Assembly (NCBI GenBank): GCA_021399445.1
Contig: JAJTUQ010000001.1
Coordinates: 8,060,001-8,124,000 of the forward strand
Source of the DNA: Xylogone sp. PMI_703
Taxonomy: Eukaryota; Ascomycota; Leotiomycetes
Direction: 5' to 3'
Length of the DNA: 64,000 nucleotides
The notes under the pieces were generated by a model. The model had not been told where the DNA came from, did not search any database, and was given only the letters and a program-made list of their open reading frames with translations. This document shows positions 1 through 12,192 of this stretch, one piece after another (positions within the stretch are counted from its first letter, which is position 1; each line of letters opens with the position of its first letter). The position numbers and the translations under genes were made by a program.

Positions 1-1366
1 GTGTGATCGTTTGAAGAAAGACTCTAGGGTAAAGGTATGGATAATGTTGGAAGACTACGGCTTTTCATAACAAAGCGTGGCCATATAATTAAATTTAACT
101 AGCTACTTAACTATAATTTGTAACCCATCAGAGTTATATATATGCTAAGATGGTCCATATTTCGGTCTCCGATGGAGGAACACTCGGCCGCGTATATGCC
201 GCGTAAATCCAGACTCTAGTCAAGAGGAAATAATGAGTACGCTGCACGACGAAGGCATTGGTGCTCGCATTTAAACGAGCATCAATCCATAGCTCTGCTA
301 TTTTCATTTGCTGTTGAAATCTTACGGTGCAGTTTATGCCGGTGCTAATGGCTCCGGATCTCCGATCCATGCAACCTGTACTCATTGGCGTAACATATCA
401 AACGTTTTGTTCTTCTTTTTTTTCGAAATCTACTGATATAACGGCTTAATGCAGGCATCTGATGATAGTTTGCGCCTTGGTTATTAATCCGAAGCTAATA
501 TCAGCAACGTTACACTAAGAGCTACGGCTGTACAGAAGTATTAGTAGTTTCACTTGTGTATCCTTTCGATACACGAGTTCTCCTAAATCACCTCAATTAA
601 ATAATACACGGAACATTACCGCCCCCTGTTGGCAGCTATAATGCGCCGAACGGATTCTGGACTTCATAGGTCCTCGGTTAGCTTGTCACAAAAAGGAAAG
701 ATTTGCTTTACCCCAGCATCACATAAGGCCGGAAAAGCCCTTCTGGGACACGCTTACGCCAAGCAAAATCTAATGTAGAGAACGAGCTGGCCAATAACTC
801 ATACATTATCAAGCTTCGGGACTTTATCCTAATAGAGGTCCGCCAAAATGACGTGTTTTTTTTGAATATGCCCCCCACTTAGGTATGCTTACACGACGGG
901 GCACACTCACTTTCGACGAGAATTAAACTATCCTACTATCCGATGCTAAGGGGTTACAATCATTTTAGCCTAGCTTGGTACTTTTACGGGCTCTATATCC
1001 TGGCCAACTACTTATACAATATATATTATTATTCAATTTCCTACCCCACTATGCTGACGCAAAGCATTAGTAATGAAGTGTCGTATCCATAAAGAGTAAA
1101 TGGTAGCAGAAATTTAGTTAATTAAGTTTAAATTAAGACTCCGCGTCTCCATAATCAGCCTGTTAAGATGATTATCTAGTTTATCTTGCTCATGAAGTGC
1201 AGTGGCAAAGAAACCTATATCAAGGAGAACTATATATAGGGATGTATTCTCGTCCATATTGTTACAACATATCTTATTTGTTGGATAGTTAATACCGACC
1301 ACGCCTTTCTAATAATCTTAAAGCTGCTACTTGATTAGTTAAACTATCGATTTAGACATCACATTA
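1..1366. other. AT-rich stretch without a recognisable gene
   Basis: No open frame here has family motifs or a convincing exon chain. The short open frames are unrelated to anything I recognise. The sequence is rich in TA steps and homopolymer A/T runs, as in decayed intergenic fungal DNA. Confidence 0.6.
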
Positions 1367-1819
1367 ATGACAATGACTACAGCAATTCTAAAAGTAAGAT
1401 TTTCACTTTTACTAGTTACTATATACAAGGATTCTCCATGCTGAGCTGCGATTTTGTAGAAAGTCATCTGCCTTCTGGCAGTCACGAGTCCATTGACGTT
1501 TGTGTCCGCATTCAATGTCACTTATGAGGGTTATTTCGACCAGGATTGCTCTTTCCAAGTAAACAGAGGCAATTTCTTGAACACTGAGAGTTGCACAGGA
1601 TGGGATCTATGGCCAGTTAGCAGCTACAAACTCTATAATACTGGGCCAACAGACTGCCCAGATGGTACAACACCAACCCTAACTTTGTATGGAGAGGATG
1701 GTCGTTTGCAAAATGTCTGTGGCCTTGAGCCTATAGCAGTCATCCCCGCTGGGGAGGATACTTCGTGTATTGTTGGCTTAGATGTAACGCCTGTGTCAGG
1801 AAACGTGGCGTGTGCTTAA
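1367..1819 (+). CDS. small secreted cysteine-containing protein, two exons
   Basis: I do not recognise a family. Exon 1 (1367-1393) codes for MTMTTAILK and ends at a GTAAG donor. The intron runs to a TTTTGTAG acceptor, and exon 2 is 1460-1819. The joined 128-residue product begins with a clear hydrophobic signal peptide (KVICLLAVTSPLTFVSA) directly before the mature sequence FNVTYEGYF. The mature part has seven cysteines after the likely cleavage site and ends in GNVACA. Without the tiny first exon the frame has no ATG, and an in-frame TAG lies where the intron ends, which supports the splice model. Size and cysteine content fit a small secreted or effector-like protein, but there is no evidence for a specific function. 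Confidence 0.6.
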
Positions 1820-2324
1820 GCCGTTCGATAATTGACAATCCTATCTGTTCTAAGTTGGGAATTCTTTCTTTTCTTCCGTGTTCTACTATGGAGTTTTAAC
1901 AAGTACATGAATATTGCGCCACTGCTTCTGTAATAATCGATAATAATGCATCGCTATTGATGATGCATGCTGAATAGGAGCAATACGTATCTGGTGAATA
2001 AGCAAATTCGAAGCCTGCCATTGAACTGAGCTGGTAGCCCGTGACCAAAGATCCACGAGCTCGAAAAGTTTAACACATTTAATTGTTCCAGTATATAGAT
2101 GATAACTTGCATCAATATTGGCTCCAGAGCTGATTAGCCTCAGAAGAAGACCATGCCATTATACAAGGCAGAATCGTGTCTCAAAGCCTCAGCGGTCAAC
2201 CTCGGCAGATTCTAGCGCAAACGATGTATTGCGGGAATCGTAATCAGCTTCAGCTTATCATCTCATCATAACATCTCAGAAATCTCTTCGCTTGACTACT
2301 CAGCTGTCAACTGACTCGATAAGT

Positions 2325-3185
2325 ATGGTGGATCTACTCACTTTACCTCGCGAAGTCCGCGACCAGATTTACAGTTGGACGTTATCGGATACGCTAGCTA
2401 CATCAAAAAGGCGAGACTCGCAACGCGAGCGGAAACAGGTCTCCCATTCCCCGGAAGACCCAGAAACCTTCTGGGGAGAAGAGCAGGTACTTTATCCAGT
2501 GCATACTTCATCGCCACCAGCACACGGACTGCTTCACACAAACCGCCAGCTCCGTAAAGAGTTCTTGGATAGCGTTAAGCGCCTTGGTCCGCTCACGTAT
2601 AAAGTCAATTTGACGCAACGCGTGGATAAGTGCGTTTTGGTTCCTACTTGGATCTTCGTACCATATTTAACGGATCGAATCGATGTACTAGAGGTTTTCT
2701 GGCCAGTTAAGCTCAAGAAGACCAGCAGTATTATTACAATTCATCTAGATAAGGATGGAGAAGGGTATAATAGGAGAGGAGATGGTATCAGCTCAACGTT
2801 GGTTTTGCTACAAAGATTCATTGAAAGAGGGATCCATTTATTGTCTAAAAAGAAGGCTAGGAAGATTCATATAGGGAAGCTTGTGATGCATATGAACGTA
2901 CCTCCTGAAGTAAAGGAGGATTACAGCGGATACTCTGTGCAAGAAATGGTGAGAAATACCATCGAGTTTCTGGAGGAGTGGATGATGGGAAACACAGTAG
3001 CCGGCTGGGATAAAGAGGCCGGGCTGAGAGAAAATGCTCAATTCAAACTGTTTGCTAGTAAGATTGACAGGGTTCAGTTACTTGCAAATGGTGTCTTGAG
3101 ACGTGAGTGGGAGGTGTCTGAGGTTGTCTTGAGGAGAGAGGAGGCCGAAAAGGCACGGGATGCAACTTTCATAAGTCTAGCGTAA
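2325..3185 (+). CDS. 2EXR/F-box-like hypothetical protein
   Basis: The product starts MVDLLTLPREVRDQIYSWTL. This L-P-x-E-(V/I)-R-x-x-I-Y signature opens many fungal F-box-like or 2EXR proteins of unknown role. The frame is open about 33 bases further upstream, but only from a non-ATG codon, so the ATG at 2325 is chosen (286 residues). The middle contains a further hydrophobic/charged repeat typical of this class (VLEVFWPVKLKK). The C terminus is rich in R, E and A (VLRREEAEKARDATF) and may be helical. There is no signal peptide or membrane segment. The family is large and variable in ascomycetes. A role in protein-protein contacts or SCF ligases is only an inference. Confidence 0.55.
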   Translation: MVDLLTLPREVRDQIYSWTLSDTLATSKRRDSQRERKQVSHSPEDPETFWGEEQVLYPVHTSSPPAHGLLHTNRQLRKEFLDSVKRLGPLTYKVNLTQRVDKCVLVPTWIFVPYLTDRIDVLEVFWPVKLKKTSSIITIHLDKDGEGYNRRGDGISSTLVLLQRFIERGIHLLSKKKARKIHIGKLVMHMNVPPEVKEDYSGYSVQEMVRNTIEFLEEWMMGNTVAGWDKEAGLRENAQFKLFASKIDRVQLLANGVLRREWEVSEVVLRREEAEKARDATFISLA

Positions 3186-3568
3186 GATTCACTTTGACAT
3201 AATAATGTTCTTGGTTAGGTTCTTCTGGCCTGCTCTTGTTTCTGAACTCACTCCATCTATTTTTAAGGCCCGGGTTATATTGGATATCCTAGATATAGCT
3301 CACTTCTCATTACTTAGTCCGTATGTTCTTAACAACAGCTCCTCTCATGGTAATAAGGCATGTCAGCACAGTGAAAAGGTGTGGCAAAGCCATGAGCGAG
3401 GATTTACTCTAACTATTCTCTCGTTTCTTGATTACATACTGGAAGCTACCTATAATTATGGCAACGAAAGAAAGGTTTTCGGGTAATCCACAAATACTAT
3501 CTTTATTGATCCCTAGTCTGGCGTGCTAGATGGGCTACGGGCTGAAAATAGGTTTATGTTTCGGACCG

Positions 3569-4693
3569 TCAAATATATGGTCTGATTTGCTCCTCGCACC
3601 ATTCCCAAAACTCGAATCCAACTCCAGTACCGCCCTCCTCTTTTGTCTTTGTAGATTCAACAAGGTCTTGTCGAATTGGTTGGAACCTACCAAATGGGAT
3701 GACTGGTAAGTCAGAAATTGTTAGCGCCAAATTCCCTTATACAGAGAGTACACTCACTCCAAGCACCAGATTTTTCAATTGTAACATTCGGAGAGAGGCC
3801 GGCAAACAACTCTGTATATGCCCCGTTAATAGCTGGATAATTTATGAACCATTTCAAAATCAGTCTAGCTAAGAAGCCCTGGTGGCGGGCTAGATCTGAT
3901 TGGAGGTTTCCAGGGTTCACTGCAGTACTGATGATACCCTTAGCTTTGTATCTCTTTGCAAGTTCAGCAGCTTGCAGATAGTTCCCAGCTTTGCTAACTC
4001 CATATTTGTACACTTGTGACTGTTCAATATGATAATCCAGATTATCCATTGGCACGCCGCCTCTAGGACTCGCAATTTCGGTTGTGGATGAACCGACCCA
4101 TACAACCCGAACCGTGTTTGCTGGTTCAAGTGCAGCCGTTGACAGGAGGGCCGGAGTTAGTAGTTTTGTAAACATGAAAGTGCCTATGTTGTTTACAGCA
4201 AGTTGTAGTTCGTACCCTTGTGCACTCCTTGAGCCTTTTGGCGGAGTCATGATGCCAGCATTGTTAAAGAGAACATGAAGCTTGCTCTCTTTCATGAGGA
4301 AACCTTCTGCGGATGCTTTGATTGTTGTCAGGTCGCTGAGGTCAAGATGCAGAAAGATCAACTGTCCTTTTGATGATTGAAATTGCTTCTTGATCGAGTC
4401 GATTGCTTTATCTGCCTTTTCTTTCGAGCGCGCAGCAACGTAAACCTTTGCATTCTTGGAGTAGAGGATCTGCGCCAGTTCCTTGCCAACACCAGTATTT
4501 GCACCAGTAACAATGTAGACCTATAAATGTGATAATTTAGTATATAACGCTCACAGTGGTAGACTCTATCTCAATACTAGAGATATATTACCTTTTCATG
4601 AAGATCTGGCAGATCATTCTGAGTAAAACCAGGTTTGGGTGGAAAAAATTGTGTCCAAATATTTGCCAGTGGGGGCCGAGGCATTCCGGCCAT
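3569..4693 (-). CDS. short-chain dehydrogenase/reductase (retinol dehydrogenase-like)
   Basis: Three exons: 4693-4592, 4520-3758 and 3702-3569, giving 332 residues. The Rossmann fold is complete. The glycine motif TGANTGVG (TGxxxGxG) follows the first intron, then comes LHLDLSDL, the structural motif NNAGIM, and an active site with a serine near VGSSTTEIA and Y-G-V-S-K (YxxxK). The N terminus (WTQFFPPKPGFTQNDLPDL) and C terminus (GAWIIPFGRF then FWEWCEEQI) match the fungal retinol-dehydrogenase-like SDR group. That group is NAD(P)H-dependent and acts on unknown carbonyls or alcohols. Phases match at both introns, and a branch-like GCTAAC lies in the last intron. No lesion is seen. Substrate cannot be told from sequence. 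Confidence 0.85.
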
Positions 4694-5552
4694 AATATTT
4701 AATCAGAGTATAAAAGAAGTAGTAAATCCCCCCAAAAAATAACTTCTAGAAAAATGGAATCACCGAGGATGATGGCTCCGATAAAATACCGGGCAGCAAC
4801 TAATTCAAGGCTCTTGTAACTGTACTCAGATGTCTCTTTTTGCCCGATGTAATTATCCGGTCTCGACCTCAAATTCACTTAACATACGAAGTATTTAAAA
4901 GGATTCCAAGAGATTGCCTCATATATATAGGGGTCTGAAGGCCCATAGTCGTTGTCGGCAGCAAAATTCGTAATGAGACTCTGCTTGCCCCTGGATTTTG
5001 TGCCGGATTCGTATCAGTTACAAGCCATGCAGTAACTAAGCAATAAGATTCCCATTCCGATAAGGACGCTAGCTCAATATATTCTACACTCTTTAATCGG
5101 TGATATTAGTTCCTCCGAAATCTAATTTTCAATTACCTAACCATACTTTCCCATGCATTATGACGATGGTCCGCCGTGATCCGGAGATCTTTCTATCTGA
5201 ATTAAGTAAGATTTCTACCTGAATCGGGTAAGCTTAGTGTCAAACAGCCGCACGGACAACAGCGGAAGCAGTCCTTCCGTCATATTTCCTAATTTAGAAA
5301 TATATAAGGCCCAGCTTGTCCAGCTACTGAATTTACCGCAAGGTTTGATTGGGTTGCCTCCTTGAAATCAACCACTGCATGTAATCAAATGGCGCAGTTA
5401 TACCCGTTGGTTTGTTACTGAACAAGCGTACAGATTATGTGGACGGCATTTGACATCAAACTATCCATTATACAATTTCAGACACATATTATTGTGGGCA
5501 AAATTTCTTCAGTTTTTATGTAATCAACACCTTAACACTAAATAGCATTACG
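4694..5552. other. intergenic region
   Basis: This stretch lies between the dehydrogenase start and the 3' end of the LsdA-like gene. A TATA-like element (catatatata near 4920) lies about 230 bases upstream of the dehydrogenase start. No coding frame is supported. Confidence 0.5.
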
Positions 5553-6712
5553 TTAAAAGCTATCGTTAACTTGAATCAGACCAGGTGCTGCCAAAGTAGC
5601 GCCTAGAACATCACTCGCGTCGCTAAAGGAGTCTGAAGTAGTTAAAGATGCAATAGACAACCCTTGCATAACATTACTAGCAAAGGGGAAAAACGCGTCA
5701 AAGGTGACCCTGCTTCCATCCCAGCTAACATTGCTAACCGGCTCACGAATTGGCCTTAACTGTCCACTAAAGTAAGTAACAAAGAGGCCGTCACCATTGC
5801 CACCAATATGTCTTGCGGCTTCAGCAACGCCAGTAAGGTCAGCACTGAAAGTGAGAGTTTGGTCCGCAGGCTGGACATCCAAACCATTGGAGGAACCTTC
5901 AACGGTGAGGGGAGTGAAGAGCGGAAGATCGATTTCGGATATATCGAAAGGGCAGGAGCCAGGGACGACAAAGTTGTTAACAAAGGAGAAAGCGAATGGC
6001 CCAAGAGCAAAGGTTAAAAATGGCTTTTCAGACGGTTTGAGACCTAGAAGAACGCGGTAAAACCCTTCTTGCTCGCCTTCCTCTCCAACGACAGAAGTGA
6101 GACCGCGAAGTAACGGATCATCTCCGTTTGTTCCGACAAGCTCTAACACATCTTGAAGAGCTCCAAGGCCCAGTCCCGAGAATGCTGTAGCGAGCGTCAC
6201 CGCATCATGGAATGTGCTTATAGGAAACTCATACTGACATGGAAGAGGGGCTAGCTTGTCGAAAGCGTTGAGGAGGTTGATAGCATTGATTGTATGAAGT
6301 TCTTCTGTCTGTATCTTCATGAGTATACAGCTTAAAAGATGGAAACTGTACTACATACAGCCACAACATTGTCGAGTATATTTATGATAGCATCCTTGTT
6401 GAGAAGGTCAAATTTGGTGTAGCCGGGAGTATTGTTAGTAACATTTTTGAGAAGAGCACTGAAAAATGCGACCTCAAATTCCTCAACAAAGGCGATTGCT
6501 TGGAAAAGCGGGACACTAGCATCAGATACTGATGCAGGGGCTCCTTCATTAGAGAGAGTTCCATCCGCACGCTGGGAGATATCTGCCAGCTGCGAGGGAT
6601 TTGGATTAGGGTAGCCGTCTGTAGAAGGGGAAGCGTTGGAGATGGTTGGTGCTGCTACCACTGAAGTGGAGAGGGCAAGCACTGCCGCTGAAATAATAGT
6701 TGTGGAGTGCAT
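5553..6712 (-). CDS. LsdA/Rds1-like secreted protein with ferritin-like domain
   Basis: Two exons, 6712-6359 and 6314-5553, with a 44-base intron (donor GTATGTAG, acceptor ATGAAG), giving 371 residues. A signal peptide is clear (MHSTTIISAAVLALSTSVVAA). The core, with VEEFEVAFFSALLKNVTNN, GYTKFDLLNKD and, across the junction, EELHTINAINLL, matches the fungal 'late sexual development protein'/Rds1 family, which carries a ferritin-like helical domain. The C-terminal half is beta-rich (VRPADQ-like region, SADLTGVAEA, FPFASNVMQGLSIA), as in those proteins. LsdA of Aspergillus is induced in sexual development, and Rds1 in yeast in stress. The role here is unknown, and it is probably cell-wall or extracellular. 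Confidence 0.75.
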
Positions 6713-8875
6713 TGCGACTACAAGTAATAAAAAGCGAAGGAAGATAAAAAGAAAATCTAGTAGATCGAGTTGGAATGGAACCTACCGATCTATGGTTACA
6801 ATAGAGTACGGGACATCTAGACTTATATAGCAAAGGTTTACGAAGCCTCTCTAGAGTTATTATATGTTTCACAGAAACGGAATATCCGGCAACACTGCTG
6901 ACCTGCTTTTAAAAGTCCGATATTTTTTATAGTCAGCAAGACTTCTACTCTCAGTAAGTAAATGCGGTTTTAGCATTTGCGGTTCGGCGATTCTCTGTGA
7001 TCTAGCTTCCATACCTGCTTGCCGCTACCACGTATGATGCGAGATTGCGGTGACCTTGTGACTTCAATCCAGGTTGCCGTCAGCAGAAACTTACAGAACC
7101 GGCGTACGCTGACTGTAAGCAAGAAGTTTCTACTCTTGGCATGAACGTCTGATAAGTCAGCAATTCATACGCTGGATATCAACTTCTTTTATTTTATATT
7201 GGCCTGCACTGCAGCTACCAACATGACGCTCTGGTGAAAAAAGATCTTGAAATGAAACAGTCACTGGGGAAGCTTTGACTTTGTAGACTATTACGGTACT
7301 ATTGGGGTTTGCTCTGGGGAACACACTAAATGGAATGAACTTAACGGATAAAGATGAGGTGAGACTGTGGGTCTACGGGGCCTTAAAATTCTAGGATTAC
7401 GCCTTGGCTAATGATATCAATTGCTAGAAAGTTGAGCACTAATAATTTTAAGTAGTTATCTTCTAAATGCGCTAGTTCTTGACTACTTTCTCTAGTAATA
7501 TTATTAACCAAAGTGGGCTCAGTTTTGCTCCAGCTCAAATCCAGAGCCAAAGCTCTCAGCGACGTGTAGAAGAAATCTAAAGTACATAATTGTCAATGTA
7601 TTAAATGGGCCTTTTTAGATTCGTTTTATGCTATGTGACGATACAACGACAATATTCTGTCGCGGCTGTCTTGCTGGTGTAAAGATTCTCCCATGAGACA
7701 ATATTGAAGATAAATCTCATTGTTTTACCTTTATATTTCAGAGAGATATTTCACAACTTGTTTGCTTCAGCGGCTATGACAATTAGATCTATACTGTTAA
7801 AACATAGATATATAGAGATATGGGTACTAGGTAACTGGAATTTTCCTTGTACTGACACATAGATAGGATGGCCGGCCTCTGGAAGAGCTGGCCATCATGG
7901 GAGTGTACTCAATGCCCGTCATATAAGATAGGTAAACTTATTCACATCAAAAGATATTTATGCCGCTGAGTTTCATAGTAGAAACCACTTGATGGTAGAT
8001 CCCAGTACCTTAGCCGACAAGGGTAGAACATGGGTTGACTTAACCAATCGTATTAAACAACTCGTAGATAAGTAAAGCGTCAGGAAGGGACCTCTATATG
8101 ACTTTTCTGAATATAATATAGGTGGAATCGTTTACTGGTACACGGCTGGATTTGGCAAGAAGATACCCCTGTGACAATTGTGTCACTTATATCACTGTGG
8201 ATATTTGGTTAAGACTGTCAACACACAAGACCACGATCAAAATTGCTGACCCGGCACCTCTTCACAGTAATTATCTCAGTAATGCGTTTATATAAGCAGG
8301 TTGCTAATTACTCGTAATCGCATTGCGGATTCGGGTATTTCCACTCCGCGCGTAGCTTCACCTCAGCACCTGTTCGACACTTTGACGTGTTTAGGAAACC
8401 CGCCCCAGTTCTCCCATTGATTTTGAGGCTCTATCTCAGTATTCTAATCTCCCTTTCATTCTCTATTGAATAAAGTCATTTATCGTATCTTTAGCTTTAA
8501 GATGCGGGGACAACATGCTGACATGCGGGGTTGGACGTAGCGTAGTTGTCGCATAGGGCAAAGAAAGTTGGGGAAATACAGCTGTGCTGGGGCAAGATCA
8601 ACGAGCAATTACCGCATGCTTCGGCAATGTCCCCTGCGCGTACAGGGGATAAGCACAACCTTAAACGTTGATTCGCATGCCTTCACTCTGAAAATGCTTC
8701 CTAATACAATTTGGAGAAAAAATTGGGGAAGTTACTGAGGATGATTGGGGAAGCCATCACCAGAAACAAGAAAAGACGGAAGTAGGCCTCTCTAATATAG
8801 ATAACCTTCCCTGGTTTTGCATACAATGACATTGTTGTTACATCCCTATCAATCATTTCCATCAACTTCTCCGTC
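6713..8875. other. 2.2-kb intergenic region
   Basis: No supported gene. It contains the promoters of the LsdA-like gene (left) and the sugar transporter (right). A TATA-like element (tttatataag) sits near 8287. A short purine-rich, CT-rich leader precedes the transporter ATG. Confidence 0.5.
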
Positions 8876-10693
8876 ATGGCGGGTGGTGCAAGAGCGAACA
8901 GTTACAATTATGCTGTCACTTTCTTCGCGGCCTTGGGCTCATTCACATATGGCTATAACTCAGCTATCATGGGTTCAGTAATTGGCCTACCTGCTTTCTT
9001 TCCTTACTTCAACATCGTTGAGTCTAGTTCTAAAGGATCATCCATTGTTGGGGCAATAAATGGCGTGTATTATGGTGGCGGCGCTCTTGGCTGCTGGACC
9101 ATTGCATATCTCGCAGACTATTTTGGCCGACGACGTTGCATCCAGATTATTTGTGTCGTGTGTATTATTTCGGCAGCTCTGCAAGCTGGCTCGGTACATA
9201 TTGCTATGCTGCTGGTGGCTCGGCTTATAAATGGTATCAGTATTGGGTGGATCAACTCCATTGTCCCGACATACCAGTCAGAGATTGCCCCTGCCGCTCA
9301 ACGCGGTCGTCTGGTCGGTTCCCACGGATTCATTATATGCATCGGATATGTAAGTATTTCATCTACTCTAGAACTAGTTTAATGCATAAGCGTTAATAAT
9401 CTGTCAAGGCTATGGCTGGTTGGGCTGGCTACGGGAGCTACTTTGCGGATGCTGCCGTCCAATGGCGTCTTGTTCTCGCCCTTCAAGCTGTTGCACCACT
9501 ATTCCTATTAATTGGTAGCCCATACCTCCCTGAATCGCCACGTTGGCTCATTTACAGAGGTCATGATGCAGAAGGTATGCTGTTCAAAGATCCATATAAA
9601 AACCCTGCTTAGATCACGGCTGATACGTCGCTCAGGGCTGAGGATCCTCGAAAAGCTTCATCAACATCCGGACGATCCACATCACCTCAATGCACGTGAA
9701 GAATTTATGCAAATCCACAAACAGGTAGAACTCGAAAGAGACCAGAAAGTTGGCAATTTCATACAGCTGCTTCTTCACCCAACGTACCGAAAGCGCATGC
9801 TGTACGGTTTCTTCTTCCAGTGCCTTGCTCAGACGACCGGCGTTCTTGTGATAAACAACTATCAGGTACGGTTTACTGTTTACTGATACACACACACATT
9901 CTAGTGATGTTTACTGACAATCGTAGGTTCTGCTATACACCAATTTAGGCGTCAAAGGCGCTGCACCTCTGGTGCTCTATGCTTGCTTCAACACATGGGC
10001 CTCTTTCTGCAATTGGGTGAATTCTATGATTTTAGACCGCTATGGACGAATTAGGATTATGGCCATTGGTGTAGTAAGTAGAATTACCATTGCATGTAAG
10101 GTTATGTGTATCTAATCCCTTCATTAGATTGGATGCGCAATATGCGTTACAGTTGAAGCAGCCATGGTGGCGAAGTATGCAAACGGAGGAAGCAAGGCAG
10201 GCAATGCCATTGGCGTACTTTTCATATATTTATTTGTTACATTCTATGGTGGATGTGTAGACGTATCGATGTACGTTTACTGTTCAGAGATCTTCCCGAC
10301 CCTCATACGCGCTCAGGGGGTTGGCTTCTCCGTCAGTGGGCTCTTCATTGCTGCTCTCCGTAAGTACCACCCACTTCCCACAAAGTGGTATTCTGCGTTT
10401 CACTAACTAAGGATATTTTAGTTTTTACTGAAGTAGCTCCTACTGCTTTCAATAATATTGGATGGAAATATTACCTTGTTTTTATCTTTTTGCCCCTTTT
10501 TGCGGTCGGGTTCCTTATCAAGTTCTTCCCCGAGACAAAGGGCCTTACACTTGAAGAGGTTGGAGCGAAATTTGGTGATCAAGTTGCATTGGATCTTGCA
10601 CATCTAACCGAGAAAGACCGGGAGGAACTCGATATGAAACTTGCAAATCTTACCACGATAGAGGATATTGAGAATCCACCATCTCGTGAGTAG
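8876..10693 (+). CDS. MFS sugar transporter (hexose/lactose permease-like)
   Basis: Six exons: 8876-9349, 9409-9574, 9636-9865, 9927-10073, 10128-10359 and 10422-10693, giving 506 residues with all phases consistent. Family signatures are present in order: GSFTYGYNSAIMGSVIG at TM1, ADYFGRRRC after TM2, PTYQSEIAPAAQRGRLVG after TM4, PESPRWLIYRG in the central loop, RILEKLH, DRYGRIR after TM8, and PETKGLTLEEV after TM12. The length is normal for the proton-coupled sugar porter family, with 12 expected membrane spans at the plasma membrane. The substrate is a mono- or disaccharide and cannot be refined. The gene stands alone, with no metabolic partner adjacent. No lesion is seen. Confidence 0.9.
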
Positions 10694-11227
10694 CGAGCAG
10701 GTCGCGATTTCTCTGGGAAATAATAGAATATTGGAGGAAGGAATCTATCAATAGAGCATATAATATCGTACTAGGTTCAAATAGTAGCTATTTATTCGGT
10801 GACGCTTCCATTGTTCTGAGTTGCTCAGAAATTAGGATTGCTCAAGCTAGCTATACTACGATAATGTTTAACGTAAAAGTAAATGATCATATTTATCTCT
10901 CTAAAACTGAGAGGCTTTTAAATGACTTCTTCTGTAGCCAGAACAAATTGAATTGATCGAAATTATGTCAGCTTAATACCGGATTTACCTATCACTTACT
11001 GCTTCTAAGTCGTTGAACTTCTGCAAGTGAACATGTAATCACCAAAGGCCAATATCCGTGTACCCCACACCGTCATCCAGTCCAAGTATTTCTACCCCAC
11101 TCAACTTCCTCCGAAATATCACACGATTAGGGACTTGCATATTTATCACTGGACTTACACAGGTTAGAAACTGTTAATAGCCTTAATAGCAAGATGTCTA
11201 ACTGGTGACATCATTAGAGAACACAAC

Positions 11228-11557
11228 ATGGACAGCAACAAGAAGCAGAGCAGTGGGCAAAGCTCTACTACGTAAGCACATCCACAAAACATAAATTTGA
11301 CTTATCACACTATTTTCATCCTTTATTATCACTTGGCTAACAACTTCTAAAGGCAGAATAGTTCTAATAAACCCACGACCCCTTCGTCCCAGTCCAACAG
11401 TAGCAACGGTGGTCGTAGTGACTATGCAATACTCAAGGAAGGGTGGGGAGGTCGTCCAAACTTTCAGGCCTCTTACGGACTGGGGATGGACCCAGATTCG
11501 ATTGAAGAAGGCAATGCTATCATCGAGGCTTTTAAGAGGAATGATGCGTGGAAATAG
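11228..11557 (+). CDS. small conserved fungal protein (82 aa), two exons
   Basis: The gene is too short for simple frame scans. Exon 1 is 11228-11271 (MDSNKKQSSGQSST), the donor is GTAAGC, the acceptor CTAAAG, and exon 2 is 11353-11557, in phase. The product is Ser/Asn/Thr-rich at the start, then carries the block GWGGRPNFQASYGLGM followed by DPDSIEEGNAIIEAFKRND. This G-W-G-x-R-x-N-F-Q-x-S-Y-G-L arrangement recurs in small hypothetical proteins of many ascomycetes. Function is unknown. Likely soluble and cytosolic, since there is no signal or membrane segment. Confidence 0.7.
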
Positions 11558-12192
11558 AAAGTTCATCCGAGTCCATATCACTTGGCATTTAAACAAGGCT
11601 CACATTGGTCCCGAGTAGAACAGCTATAATAAAAACAGACCGATTTGAGTATTGTTAGTGGGTGAAGTTCTGACGTTTACTTCCATACTGGGCCGATATA
11701 TTTCGGAATCGCCGATTCGTTGGGTCTATGTAACTGATTGCTTCAGGAAGCACTGAGGTACCTATGTAGGATTAGTGGTAGTACTTGATTGATAAGTTAC
11801 AGTCGTAACAGTCTATACGGCTTCATAACCACTTGGGCGTTTGTGAACTTCAGCTATCGGACATACGGTCGTGAGGTATGTTTATTGCTTCTCTATCCAG
11901 GATACGTCTTATAAATCAAACTAGCCAACCAATTGACGTATGTAATGATAAATGCGGGTTGAGTTTGTAGTTACTTCGGAGATAATTAAGAGTTAGGTTA
12001 TTACTTATTAGCGTCATGCACGTTCTAGGACTTTATAAACCGCATTTGGATTTGCTGCATGACATATGACCAGGAAGAGTTGATGCACTGAAGTCCAAAA
12101 GCATATTATTCAGTTGAAACCTACCTTCCTCTTGTAAACGGCTTTTTTGTTTTCTTAAATCCCTTTGAGTATTTTGAATTTGAAAATTTGGC
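11558..12192. other. intergenic region
   Basis: No coding frame is supported. It serves as the promoter region of the HD-domain gene. Nothing else stands out. Confidence 0.5.

Noticed and set aside
6606..6872. tRNA-like look of sequence near 6770-6800 on the minus strand
   Set aside because: The T-arm-like stretch has no matching acceptor stem or anticodon arm upstream; it is part of the promoter of the LsdA-like gene.
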